Positions 1-10,685 of a stretch of DNA of 64,000 nt are shown piece after piece. A model generated the notes under the pieces. It was not told the origin of the DNA. It saw only the letters and a list, made by a program, of their open reading frames with translations, and ran no database searches. The stretch is from Lantana camara. Taxonomy: Eukaryota > Streptophyta > Magnoliopsida > Lamiales > Verbenaceae. The DNA lies in NCBI GenBank assembly GCA_037501455.1, contig CM074865.1, positions 39,538,501-39,602,500 on the forward strand, read 5' to 3'. How positions within the stretch are numbered: position 1 is the stretch's first letter; the number at the start of each line of letters is the position of its first letter. The translations under genes and the position numbers were made by a program.

Positions 1-1168
1 AGGTATGATTTCTTATAGTATGTATCATATGTATGTATTGATATGTTTTGGCGAGATTATATATACGTTATGTTCACGGGCCCAGGGAGTTAGCATATGT
101 GGCTAACCGAGGAAGCAAGGGCTGACGGGGATCCCATATACTAGTCCCAACCAAACTACGGTGATACCGGCCCTCGCTAGGAGGTTTAGCGGGGAATGGG
201 AGCTGAGTGCCCTTGGGGGATTCATGTATCCCCATTGGCCTATGTATGAACCGGTGGCCGGGTCTTGCAAGCCCGTCCACCACCCGGAGGAAGAAGGTTG
301 GTTATGATATGTTTATGCTTAGGAATATGTTTATGTTATGGTTATGCACCGTGCGGGAATACCGGGATCCGGATCGCCCAAACGAATATGTTTATGATAT
401 GATTTATGGTCTGTGTGTATTATAATATATTGCATGATCACCTAATTAACATATTAATGATATTTGTCGTACACGGTCGAAGTTTGGTTGGAGATTATGC
501 ACGCTCACTCGCCGAGCCTTATGTTTATGTATGATTTATGAATGTAATGAATTAATATGATTAGTCATAAAATCAGAGCATTGATTAATCATTCTCTTAC
601 CCTTTTTGGGAACTAATCGCAAACAAAACCTTGTTCGGAATTTATGACTTGCATGTGCATGTTTTTATATATGTATATCGCTCCTGCTCACTCAGTCTTC
701 TAGAGACTGACCCTCTCCCTCCCCAACTTTTTAGTGTGCAGGTTTGATTTTGGAGTTTCGAGCTAGGCGGAGGTGTTTGGAGTCTTTAGGTGGGTCGAGT
801 TAGGTTAGGAGAGTCTCTGCACTCACTCTTGTATTGGATTTAGGTTTGATTCGATTCTGCAGTATCATAAACTTGAATAATTATGTAGTTATTATTGAAT
901 TGGTTTGTTGGACTGTAATTATGAGTTTAAAAGAGGCCTGAAGAGCCCAAATTCTGCTTATGGTTTGTATGTTTGAACTTTGGCTTTGTAATGCATTATA
1001 TTTTGGTCGATTGGTTATCATTGCAGGGTCTAGTTCCGCCTGGCCTAGGAAGGTTTTTATGTTTGTCTCCCGTTCGCTATGGTTTGATATGGGTGCGGAT
1101 TAGCTGTTTCGTTACTCGTGTTGAGCCATAGTGCGGGTGATGTGGTGCCTCACGTGCGGGGTGCTACA
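1..1168 (+). mobile_element. E1 left (5') LTR, 3' portion
   Basis: The first 1168 bases match 7325-8484 almost base for base, apart from a few substitutions and an 8-bp indel near position 800. They end in the same GGGGTGCTACA as the right LTR, and a primer-binding site follows 8 bases later. This is therefore the 3' part of the left LTR of a + strand gypsy-type element; the remaining 2.9 kb or so lies outside the window. It holds an AGTC hairpin (692-710), a 3' splice-site-like TGTGCAG (735-741) and the long-range pair 761-771 / 1034-1046. Short ORFs such as 207-425 are not genes. Confidence 0.93.
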
Positions 1169-1176
1169 TCTTTAAG

Positions 1177-1191
1177 TGGTATCAGAGCCCG
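1177..1191 (+). promoter_or_regulatory. E1 primer-binding site (tRNA-iMet)
   Basis: TGGTATCAGAGCCCG starts 8 bases after the LTR end. Its first 12 bases are complementary to the 3' end of plant initiator tRNA-Met, the usual primer for minus-strand synthesis in Ty3/gypsy and Ty1/copia elements. Confidence 0.93.
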
Positions 1192-2258
1192 GTTGCAAAA
1201 CCGGTGTTCTTGAGTCGTATTGGAGTCAGTCTAAGTCGAACGACATAGGGACTATGTGATATTGTGTGCATTGCATCGATCTTGAATATGGAATTTGGTT
1301 TCCTTAAGAATTTTGTTGAATTACTTGTTGCATTTTATATGGATTCTTGTCTTTCGTATTGAATATGTACCATGAGCATGCACTAATCGCATGCATCCAT
1401 TCTTGAAATGAGTTATGATTTCCAGGTTATAAAGATGATATCAAACCACGGCCAAGTTTTATGATCACAACAATCTATTACAATTCCTTCGGAGGCACGG
1501 AAGATAGGAAGGATGCCCGGGGAGGAAGGTGGAGAATGCTAGTTGTGTGGCTTTGTAGACTGAGTTGCAATTAACGGTTGGGATTCAGAATGGGAGGTTC
1601 GACCTTGGCGATGCGATGGCAGAGGAACATTTGGGGGAATAGGAATAGGAGTTAATCAAGGGATGGTTGTGACTCAGAAGAACAACTTATGTGAATCCAC
1701 TACTTGAAGTGCATTAATTGGATTCAACAGGATCTTGCAACCTAAGGAATGAAGGGAACAAAACCTTGAAGATATATTGGTCCCGGATTTGGATCATGGA
1801 AGAGGTACTAGTAATTAAGAGGAGTAGAGATAACAGGGGTCCGGTAGAGGTTATGCATCAAGGGTCTACAAAGAAGGACTTCGAACTAAGCCCAGTGATT
1901 AGAAGTCGGGTTCTAGAAGGCAAGCATTTGGGTAAACACAAATAGAGGGAAGGTGGCGATATGGAGAACAGGATTTGAGTTCATTTTTCCAAATCCAAGC
2001 TGAATTGTCATGTTGTGAGGTTAAATTGGAAGATATGGAGCAACAAATGGAAAAGAGAAAGAGAGGATATCATGCGCTCAAGTAGAAGCAATTGGAGGTG
2101 AATTAAATCCACAAAGGATAAGCGCGGAATTCTTGATTGAGGTGACGATTAGAAGTAAAGGTCGAATTTCGAGAAGAAGTTTGGATACTAACTCTGTGGA
2201 CGTGGAAGAATTAAGGATTAAGGAATTGCAATCTCGGATAGTGGAAGATACAAGTGAT

Positions 2259-2260
<2 letters not shown>

Positions 2261-2291
<31 letters not shown>
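2261..2291 (+). repeat. A31 homopolymer
   Basis: An uninterrupted run of 31 A inside the E1 internal region, absent from the corresponding parts of E5 and E3. It could be replication slippage or an assembly-sensitive homopolymer. Confidence 0.95.
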
Positions 2292-2294
<3 letters not shown>

Positions 2295-2937
2295 ACTTAT
2301 GGAAAACTTGAAGACCGTGGGAAAGGCAAGGGATAATCACCAAGTCAAAGTAACCTCGGGATTGGAGGAACGAGGAAAAGCTACCGAGCTAATAGCTTAC
2401 CACCTTGATGACAGGTTCCAAAACATTCATAGCACGTGCATCATATTTTGCATTAATTATTTATTCTTTTGACCTTATGTCTATCCGTGCATTTCTAATT
2501 AGTTTCGTTGCGCTAATGTATTGTATAATTGCTTGATGTAAACGTGACCCATGCATTGTCATTTTAACCCAACATGCATTTTATTGTTTACTTGATAGGA
2601 AGTCCTTTCGCCTCAACTATCAAGTATCAGTTCAACCGAGCCGCATCTGAGTTATGAGGAAGAAAAATAATAGGATGACATTAGAAGGAAGGTGAATTTG
2701 GGAAATAAGAACTTCTATTAAGGGATAGGTTAACGGAAACAAGAATTCAGAAGGAGAAGTGAGACTAGAGTTCCGGACAAGATTAAGAAAGGAGTTTCGG
2801 ACATCAAGAGAACTAGGGAAGGAGTTGAAAGGCCAAATCTTTGATTTCTATATCAGTTAAACTCCACCTAATGGGATTTACTCATCAAGAGTTTCGATAA
2901 AAGAAGAATCGATGGAGTTCAACCCGGGATAACAGAA

Positions 2938-2953
2938 ATTTAAGGGGGAGAGC
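2938..2953 (+). promoter_or_regulatory. Internal polypurine-tract-like sequence in E1
   Basis: TTTAAGGGGGAGAGCA repeats the core of the true 3' PPT (4386-4400) about 1.45 kb upstream of it. Equivalent copies occur in E5 (31869-31884) and, on the minus strand, in E3 (59274-59289). It may be a central PPT or the relic of an ancestral module duplication; neither is shown. Confidence 0.6.
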
Positions 2954-4182
2954 ACGACCGAGGAACAAATTGGACGATTGAAAGGGTGCTCGAAGAAATA
3001 TTTCAGTAAGAATAACAAAATTGCAAATTAAGGAAGACCTGGGAGTCCTATTAGTGATGATCAGAAATAAACAAGACGGCTTGAATGGATAAGTTGTTAA
3101 GAGGAGAGTTAAGTTACTCAATTCGGGTTGGAGTCCCTCATTAGGTATAACGGAAATGGCTTGGAGAATATTCCTATGTATAGAACATGGATCTGGGGAT
3201 AACAGAATTATAAGGGAGCTTCTGGAAACTCCTAAGTCAGAATTGACAAAAGAGAGAGTGTCGAATCAAGTTGGCATATGATGGAATGATGGTGATCACG
3301 AGTAATCCAATGGGGTACAAAAGGGGGTTCAATAATGACAATATTATCAAGTCTTCGGTTTGTCCCACGATACTTCGGAAGGAAATCTAAGAAGAAACCA
3401 AACCGGAAAAGATGATCATTGGAGGATTTACATCAAACTTCAAAACGCATCAAGAACATTTTATCTTCGATTCAAGAAATGTGGAGCTAGATGCCAAATA
3501 TAACCTTAAGGGGTCAAAGGGAATGAATGGATACCATGAACGGAAGATGGAAAAGGATTCGTGTTAAGGTAGATCCTAATGACGAATACCTCTCGGTAGG
3601 GATTGAATCGTCAAGGTTGTCAGGGGTAGTTATTCTCGAGGGTATTTTAAACTCCGATATGGGTAAGATAGTAGCTATGGACCTAACTTCGAGACGGATG
3701 GTCTAAGGGTATTCGGGAGGTCAAGCTCGGATAAGTAAAAAGAGTTGGCTGAATGAGGATTAAGAGGAATGATGGAGACTGGGAGCAGTACCAGGCAGAA
3801 GGGATCTAAGAAGTATAATCCCTGAAGGATTCATTAATTGTTTCATCGGGGTATCCTGAAGAGGTTAAAGACAAACTGAGCACTGAATCTATCTTCGGGA
3901 CAGATGATACACTGAACAACGAGAACTCACAATTTTAAAACTTCATGACTACGGTGAACGGTATTTATAGCATTCATGAAGCATACATTCATGCAAATTC
4001 AATTAATAATTTCTTTGTTATGTGCTTTGTTTTCTTATCCAGTTAAATTACGTGAAGTAATTGATGATTAACGTGGATGATATCTGATATTTACCTTGAG
4101 GTGGCTTGTGTGATTTTGAATTTGGTTTTGCGTGTGCTGCTTGGGAGTATTGGAGACTTCCTTGCTTTATTTATTTTTGTTT

Positions 4183-4341
4183 GAGAGACGGGGTGCTCTC
4201 GTTGTTTCTAAGAGACGGGGCTTCTCTTATTTTTGTTTGAGAGACGGGGTACTCTCTTTGCTTGCGAGAGACGGGGTTCTCTCATTGTTGCTCGAGAGAC
4301 GAGGCTCTCTCCTTGTTGCTTGCGAGAGACGGGGAATCTCT
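4183..4341 (+). repeat. GAGAGACGGGG-TCTCTC hairpin repeat array (E1)
   Basis: Six degenerate copies of an 18-19 bp unit GAGAGACGGGGxxCTCTC separated by T-rich spacers. Each unit is a small inverted repeat (GAGAG(A)/(T)CTCTC) around a GGGG-containing loop. The same kind of array lies just before the PPT in E5 (eight copies) and E3 (four copies, reverse). Confidence 0.85.
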
Positions 4342-4365
4342 CATTAGTGGTTTTAAGCGTGCAGT

Positions 4366-4401
4366 GAATCCGAGGACGGATTCTTTTTAAGGGGGAGAGA
4401 T
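4366..4401 (+). promoter_or_regulatory. E1 3' hairpin and polypurine tract
   Basis: GAATCCG and CGGATTC (7 bp) close an AGGA loop at 4366-4383. Five bases later comes the purine tract AAGGGGGAGAGA (4389-4400), which abuts the right LTR. The PPT primes plus-strand synthesis. The hairpin recurs with changed stems in E2, E3, E4 and E5. Confidence 0.88.
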
Positions 4402-4573
4402 TGTAACGCCCCGGTTTTTCAATTTTATTAATATGTCATATTTGCTTCTAAATTGCGCAATTAAATAATTTAATTATGTGATTAATTGTTTTTATGTGTT
4501 TTATATTTAATTTTATTATAATTGTTATTATTTTATTTTATTATATTTTATTTTTAATTTATTATTAATTCTA

Positions 4574-4589
4574 ATATATATATATATCG

Positions 4590-4643
<54 letters not shown>
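4574..4643 (+). repeat. (TA)n microsatellite in the E1 LTR
   Basis: Two TA tracts separated by TCGTAT. They contribute to this LTR being longer than those of E5 and E2. Confidence 0.95.
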
Positions 4644-4647
<4 letters not shown>

Positions 4648-5487
4648 TTCTTTAAGTATATATATGTATACGTTTGTTTACATTATTATTAATTTAATGA
4701 TTATGCTAATTATATGTTATGCTAATTAATCATGTTTTAGTTAATTAATTACGTGACCTAATATAATTTATTTAATATTAGAATTAATTTATTATTTATA
4801 ATAATTATGCATGGGAAATTATATTTTGCATGGGAATTATAATATTCATGCATGGATTTTATTTGAATATGCATGAATTGCATGAATGAGTTTGTTTGCT
4901 AATTTTGAGCTTCGTTCTTATATGAAATGATTTCGGATTGCCACGAATATTTAGTATGTCGTAAATATATGTGTTATGAATATGATTTTATGCTCGATTT
5001 ATATTTTCGAATTCATTTGATATGTTAACGGATTTAATTTGTATTGAGGAACCAAATCGGGGGCTAACGAGCACTTAGCGTACCCTTGGTTCCGAATTTA
5101 ATATCTTGAGCTCGGGAACTCGGATTCGAGTTCCGTCAATTCCGCTGAACTCGTAACGAAAATGCGAGTTTAGTAAACTTAGCCTTATATTTTTCCTAAA
5201 TCATTTGAACCTCCGAAATCCAACCGAAAAACGAAACGGCATCCATTTGACCTTTGCTGTACAAAATGAGCCATATCTTATCCAAACCATAACCAAATTA
5301 ACCATGGTTTGATTCTTTAAAACCCTAACTCAACCATCTATCATGACATATCAAGCCTTAACCGAGATAACCCTCACACAATCCCCAAAAACTCAGCCAA
5401 AGCTTCTGCAGTCATTCCAGTCCCGTAACCCTTCCATCCTTGGAGATTTTGGAGCTCAAATCTCATCCAAACTTCAACCAATCAACA

Positions 5488-5496
5488 AGGTAAGCT
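5488..5496 (+). promoter_or_regulatory. Putative 5' splice site in the E1 LTR
   Basis: AAG|GTAAGC, close to the plant donor consensus. The same AAG|GTAAGN occurs at the equivalent place in the E2 LTRs (9444, 38003), the solo LTR (11442), the E5 LTRs (27675, 33898), E6 (61030) and, reversed, E3 (about 57174). Use is inferred. Confidence 0.5.
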
Positions 5497-6129
5497 TAGG
5501 GTTGTATTATATGTTCATTTATGATCATTTCCACCCTTTCATTCATGAAGTTGAGCATGGTTTCATCAATTCTGGGCATTTTTTCCGAAAATAAGAAAAT
5601 TTAGGCAATTTCTTGATCTCCTTCGATTCTCAATGGTTTTGATTGGTTCCAAGCTTGATATTGATTGTTTTAAGATCCTCATATCACTTATGGTCATTGA
5701 TTTCGTGGTGGTTGGGATATTTATGAGATATCATTTATGACATGTTGAGAAAATTCCACATGATTGTCACGTATGGTTGCTTCCTTGTTTGAGCTTGTTT
5801 GGGACTGATTTATTTGTTGAATTCATGTTGTTTTGCTGCTTATTTGTTGGCCTTAACTGAGTTGAATAGATGGAGAAGGAGTGAATCGTTCATGCCCTAT
5901 TTTTCGCGTTTGTTGCCCTGTTTTTTTTCAACTGATTTTCAGCTGTCAATTTGCTGAGTTCCTTCTTCCTTTTTGCTGTCTTTTTCGTGGCCTTTTAGCA
6001 TGTGTTCTTGTTGAGTTTTGCTGCATTTTTATACCTGGTTTAGCTGCCTTTGTTGCCTTCTTTCTTTCTGGGAAGTTCTGCTCTGTTTCTGCTCATTTCT
6101 GCTGTCAATAGAGGCTGCTGCTGCTGCAC

Positions 6130-6252
6130 GTCACGGGCGTGCCATTTTTGGCAGTTCCTGCGAGGAACGGGGGTGCAAACCGGCCTGGGATTTCTGTACC
6201 GAGACACGGGGGTGTCTCGGTCTAGGTTTGGAGCGTGACACGGGGGTGTCAC
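6130..6252 (+). repeat. GC-core hairpin array (E1 LTR)
   Basis: The best hairpin (6199-6220) has 9-bp arms CCGAGACAC / GTGTCTCGG around GGGG. A second (6235-6252) has arms GTGACAC / GTGTCAC around GGGG. Weaker related motifs (CACGGGCGTG, AACGGGGGTGC) lie at about 6132-6142 and 6166-6176. The first hairpin is identical to the third one in the solo LTR, although the flanks differ. Confidence 0.8.
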
Positions 6253-6281
6253 CCCGTTTTTCAGAACTTTTGCTGCGTTTT

Positions 6282-6350
6282 CCAGGGACTGCTGCTACTG
6301 CTGTTTTTGTTTCCAGGGACTGCTGCTACTGCTGTTTTTGTTTCCAGGGC
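6282..6350 (+). repeat. 31-bp tandem repeat
   Basis: Unit starts CCAGGGACTGCTGCT recur at 6282, 6313 and 6344 (the last partial), so the period is 31 bp. The Cys-rich translations across it are a by-product. Confidence 0.9.
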
Positions 6351-8484
6351 TGCTGTGGTTGTGTGCTGCGTGTGTTTGTTGCTCTTGCATGCTGTGTGTG
6401 TTGTGTGCATGCATGGGTGTTTGATTGTATGAATGCATGCATGTGTGTAATATATAGTATATATATTATGTATTGAGTATATATCTATATGCATGCATGG
6501 ATATGTAATGTGTGTGTACGTGTATATATATATATATATGTTATATACATTATATGTTATTACATATTATATATAATGATTATATATATTTATTATATAT
6601 TTCAATTATTATTTGATTTAATTTAATTTTGAAAATTAGTTGATTTCTATTTCGCGTATTTAATTTACCGACTATTGATTTCACGTTCTATTTATTTTAT
6701 TCCTAAATGTGAATATGAATATTATGTGTTATGATTATTAAATGAATTCATGGATTAATTAATATGCATTATGAATATTATGAATGTTATGAATTTACGA
6801 AATTGAATGAAACATATGAATGAATGATTTGATTATATGTTTTAAATTTCTTAATCATGCACATGAACATTTTATTGATATAATATGATCATTTATGCAT
6901 TCATGTCATATTCACTTCATTGCCGAGCGTCATATATGGTTCATTGGAGTCTCGAGTCTCACAAACACGTCATGTTGTCTTTTGTACAGTTTATCCCCAG
7001 GGTGGAGAGATCTTGATCGTTCAGGCACTTGGTATTCGTATCCTTGTATCATCACGGTTCAGGTGAGGGTGTTTTCGTTTTAGCTACGTATTAAACCCTA
7101 CAACCCTTATGTGAAAAGCTTTGGCCAAAACCTTATGATTATATATATATGGTTTTCAAATGAAGTTATCGAGTAAATTCTTCTGAAATATTACGTATGA
7201 GCGTATATAAGCTTAAAAATGGTTTTGTAATGAGGCTATGCTCCAAACCGTGTGTGTTCATGCTAGCTACGGATTAGGATGACACGGAGAGGTACGTATA
7301 TAGCATATGCCGAGTTACACGGTAAGGTATGATTTCTTATAGTATGTATCATATGTATGTATTGATATGTTTTGGCGAGATTATATATACGTTATGTTCA
7401 CGGGCCCAGGGAGTTAGCATATGTGGCTAACCGAGGAAGCAAGGGCTGACGGGGATCCCATATACTAGTCCCAACCAAACTACGGTGATACCGGCCCTCG
7501 CTAGGAGGTTTAGCAGGGAATGGGAGCTGAGTGCCCTTGGGGGATTCATGTACCCCCATTGGCCTATGTATGAACCGGTGGCCGGGTCTTGCAAGCCCGT
7601 CCACCACCCGGAGGAAGAAGGTTGGTTATGATATGTTTATGCTTAGGAATATGTTTATGTTATGGTTATGCACCGTGCGGGAATACCGGGATCCGGATCG
7701 CCCAAACGAATATGTTTATGATATGATTTATGGTCTGTGTGTATTATAATATATTGCATGATCACCTAATTAACATATTAATGATATTTGTCGTACACGG
7801 TCGAAGTTTGGTTGGAGATTGTGCACGCTCACTCGCCGAGCCTTATGTTTATGTATGATTTATGAATGTAATGAATTAATATGATTAGTCATAAAATCCG
7901 AGCATTGATTAATCATTCTCTTACCCTTTTTGGGAACTAATCGCAAACAAAACCTTGTTCGGAATTTATGACTTGCATGTGCATGTTTTTATATATGTAT
8001 ATCGCTCCTGCTCACTCAGTCTTCTAGAGACTGACCCTCTCCCTCCCCAACTTTTTAGTGTGCAGGTTTGATTTTGGAGTTTCGAGCTAGGCGGAGGTGT
8101 TTGGAGTCTTTAGGTGGGTCGAAGGAGAGTCTCTGCACTCACTCTTGTATTGGATTTAGGTTTGATTCGATTCTGCAGTATCATAAACTTGAATAATTAT
8201 GTAATTATTATTGAATTGGTTTGTTGGACTGTAATTATGAGTTTAAAAGAGGCCTGAAGAGCCCAAATTCTGCTTATGGTTTGTATGTTTGAACTTTGGC
8301 TTTGTAATGCATTATATTTTGGTCGATTGGTTATCATTGCAGGGTCTAGTTCCGCCTGGCCTAGGAAGGTTTTTATGTTTGTCTCCCGTTCGCTATGGTT
8401 TGATATGGGTGCGGATTAGCTGTTTCGTTACTCGTGTTGAGCCATAGTGCGGGGGATGTGGTGCCTCACGTGCGGGGTGCTACA

Positions 8485-8682
8485 AGACAACTATGATAAT
8501 CTCAAGTCTAAGGATTAATGGAACACGCCGTTGACTTGTGAGATATTTTCTAATTTGGAAGTTTCTATTTCTAGACATGGAAACTTCCTTTCCCATTTAG
8601 GAATGTTCTCACGCGGGCCACCTCATTGTACTCATTCCATTAATGAACACCCTCGTGTATTGTGTACACATTTACCATGCAC
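8485..8682 (-). mobile_element. C2 copia LTR fragment (left half)
   Basis: These 198 bases resemble part of the C1 LTR (about 15745-15935), sharing blocks such as CTCAAGTCTAAGGAT and CCCATTTAGGAATGTTCTCAC, but are clearly diverged. The sequence resumes at 52984 after the E2 insertion, whose TSD TGCAC is at 8678-8682 and 52984-52988. The left side was removed or displaced by E1. By analogy with C1 this is the 3' LTR of a minus-strand copia element. Confidence 0.8.
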
Positions 8683-9905
8683 TGTAACATCCCGCTCGTC
8701 CGACCATTCCAGGTACGCCTTCACGAGAGAGCTATTTGCGCTTTTAATTATTTAATTACGTGCATTGTATGTTTATTATATTCCTTATGTGATTTATTTG
8801 AATTACGTAACTTTTATTTAAACCGTAAGTGACTTATTTGCTCATATTTGCCTCTTTGCTTCGTTCTTGCTCCGTTTGCGTTCGTTTTCGTTTTTGATTT
8901 TTGTGACTATGTGCTTTGCATGAATTACATGTTATATGAACTTGCTTAAGTCCTCGTTACTTGTTTTTGAGTTTGTTTGATACGGTTTTGGAACCGTTTT
9001 ATGTGTTAGGGACATAAGGGCTTAACGAGCTTTAGCGCACCTTTTGTTCCGGAAGGCATAACTTGAGCTCGGGAATTCGGATTCGAATTCCGGAAGATGC
9101 GTTGGACTCACAACGAAGAAAGAAAGCCAAGGAATCAAGATTCACATTTTTCTAAGCCCGTTTGATCATCCGAATTTCATCCGGATTGAGCCCGTTGTAA
9201 CAGATTTACCACCTTTCACTAATCAAGCCATTTCTTGACCAATCCTTGACCAAATTAGGTGCTTCTTGGGCCCACATCTCACCCACTTGATCCCCTACCC
9301 ATTCCTTATCCCCTCATTTCGTTTTTTAGTAGCCAAGAGAGGGATAAGCAGAAGAAACTGAGGAAGAGAGGGAGAAGAGAGGGTTTGGCGATTTCTTCAA
9401 GTTTCAAGCTCGTTTCTCCTTGGATTCGCCTCAAATTTGAAAGGTAAGTCTGGATTCTTGTTGTTTAGCTTCTCTTCTTTCTTTTAAGTGTATTTTGGCT
9501 GATTTTCCTTGAGGTTTGAGCATGGTTTGTGGGAATGCACGAATAGTTAGGTTTTTGGCCCCTTTTGTTGAATCCTTACTTTCCTTGCCTTGTTTCTTGA
9601 ATTGATGAGATATATGTGATATAGGTGACTTGATTTCTTCATTTATATGCTTGAATTTCATGACCTTTGAGTTATAGTGAAGTTACCATTGTTGTTCTTA
9701 TATGAAACTTGAAGAACTTGAACAAGTTGATGCATCTCTTCTTTCCCCTCACTTTATGTTCGGTTTTGGCATGATCTAGGGCATAAATCTTTGAATATTT
9801 GTTGCATATATCTTGGATAATGGGTTAACTTGGTCCCTTGTTGATTGGTTTTGAATTTGGAAGGTTTGGGGTTAAAGAAATGGAGTTTTTCCCGCGGAAC
9901 TACCA

Positions 9906-10034
9906 GCCACGACCGTGGATATTTTACCTTGATTAAACCCACGGACGTGGATGAGAGGGCAGATTCTGGGGCATTTCTGGACTGAGATCCATGGCCTTGG
10001 ATCTCTCCTTTGTTAAAAATCCACGGCCCTGGAT
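9906..10034 (+). repeat. GC-core hairpin array (E2 left LTR)
   Basis: Four imperfect hairpins: CCAC-GACC-GTGG (9906), CCAC-GGAC-GTGG (9939), 8-bp arms GAGATCCA / TGGATCTC (9984-10005), and ATCCA / TGGAT (10019-10034). The right LTR has the same four at 38466-38593 with different central bases, suggesting an ancestral CACGGCCGTG core. Confidence 0.7.
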
Positions 10035-10685
10035 CTAGGTACGGTCACACCTTGGCCCCGAACTTGTTTTCTTGCTTGTTTTGCTCGATTCCCTCCCCGT
10101 TCTTGATCCTAATGTGAAATGTACTTGTTTATATGTATAATATGCTATGCTACAACTTGTCTTTGCTTGGTTTTGATGTGTTATATGCTTTCTTAACGTG
10201 TTATGAGTGAGTTATGCGCATTGTGTTTAGTTTATGGATTCGTTTGACGTTAAACATGTCTTATGTGATCCGATATGCGCTTTATGCTGTCTTATGTGAT
10301 TGTATGATTTCATGCCTTGTTTCTTCACCTTGCATGTGATTTCTCTGCTCCTTATATGTATTGCTAAGGTGAGGTATGACTCGTTATGTGGATTGCATGA
10401 ATTTGTTTATGTGAGATATGTGATTTGTGTTTCAATATGATACAATATGACCTAAGTGTTAACTTGATTTTCATACTTTATGCATCATTTACATTCATAT
10501 GCATATACCGAGTGTCTAATTGGTTCATGTTAACTCTAAGCTTGTCGTTTGCCCTTTTTGCCTTTGTTCTTAGGTTGTCTCGAGGTTGAAGAGGTGGTTC
10601 CTTTTGTTCGGTTGGTCGGCAAGGTGGGGTTTTCTTTCTTTTTAGCTATTATGACCTATAACCTTATGTGTATTTTAAGCCCGCA

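Larger units (their letters stand above)
1169..4401 (+). mobile_element. E1 internal region, non-coding (non-autonomous)
   Basis: 3.2 kb lies between the PBS and the right LTR with no ORF longer than about 80 codons and no recognisable gag, protease, RT or integrase motif. It shares blocks with the internal regions of E5 and E3: the CATCAAACCACGGCC block near 1440, a PPT-like TTTAAGGGGGAGAG at 2938-2951 far upstream of the real one, a GAGAGACGGGG repeat array and the terminal hairpin plus PPT. A splice-acceptor-like TGATTTCCAG lies near 1416-1425, where E2 and E4 place gag. I infer a large non-autonomous derivative that depended on enzymes from relatives. The ORFs at 1718, 2133 and 2885 look spurious. 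Confidence 0.8.
4402..8484 (+). mobile_element. E1 right (3') LTR
   Basis: This 4083-bp LTR begins TGTAACGCCCC and ends GTGCTACA. Its last 1160 bases match 1-1168. In order it contains a (TA)n tract, a rod-like hairpin (5048-5093), a GGAACTCG-GATT-CGAGTTCC hairpin (5115-5134), a 5' splice-site-like AAG|GTAAGC at 5490, GC-core hairpins (6130-6252), a 31-bp tandem repeat, a GGGCCC/GGAAGCAAGGGCTGA island (about 7403-7470), the AGTC hairpin (8016-8034) and a TGCAG acceptor near 8064. The base just after it is 8485; the matching left TSD lies outside the window. ORFs inside it (6018-6476, 7531-7749) are low-complexity or shared LTR sequence, not genes. Confidence 0.93.

Noticed and set aside
6018..6476. 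152-aa ORF rich in Cys, Phe and Ala
   Set aside because: It runs through a 31-bp tandem repeat and the hairpin array in an LTR, overlaps ORFs in three other frames and has no domain.
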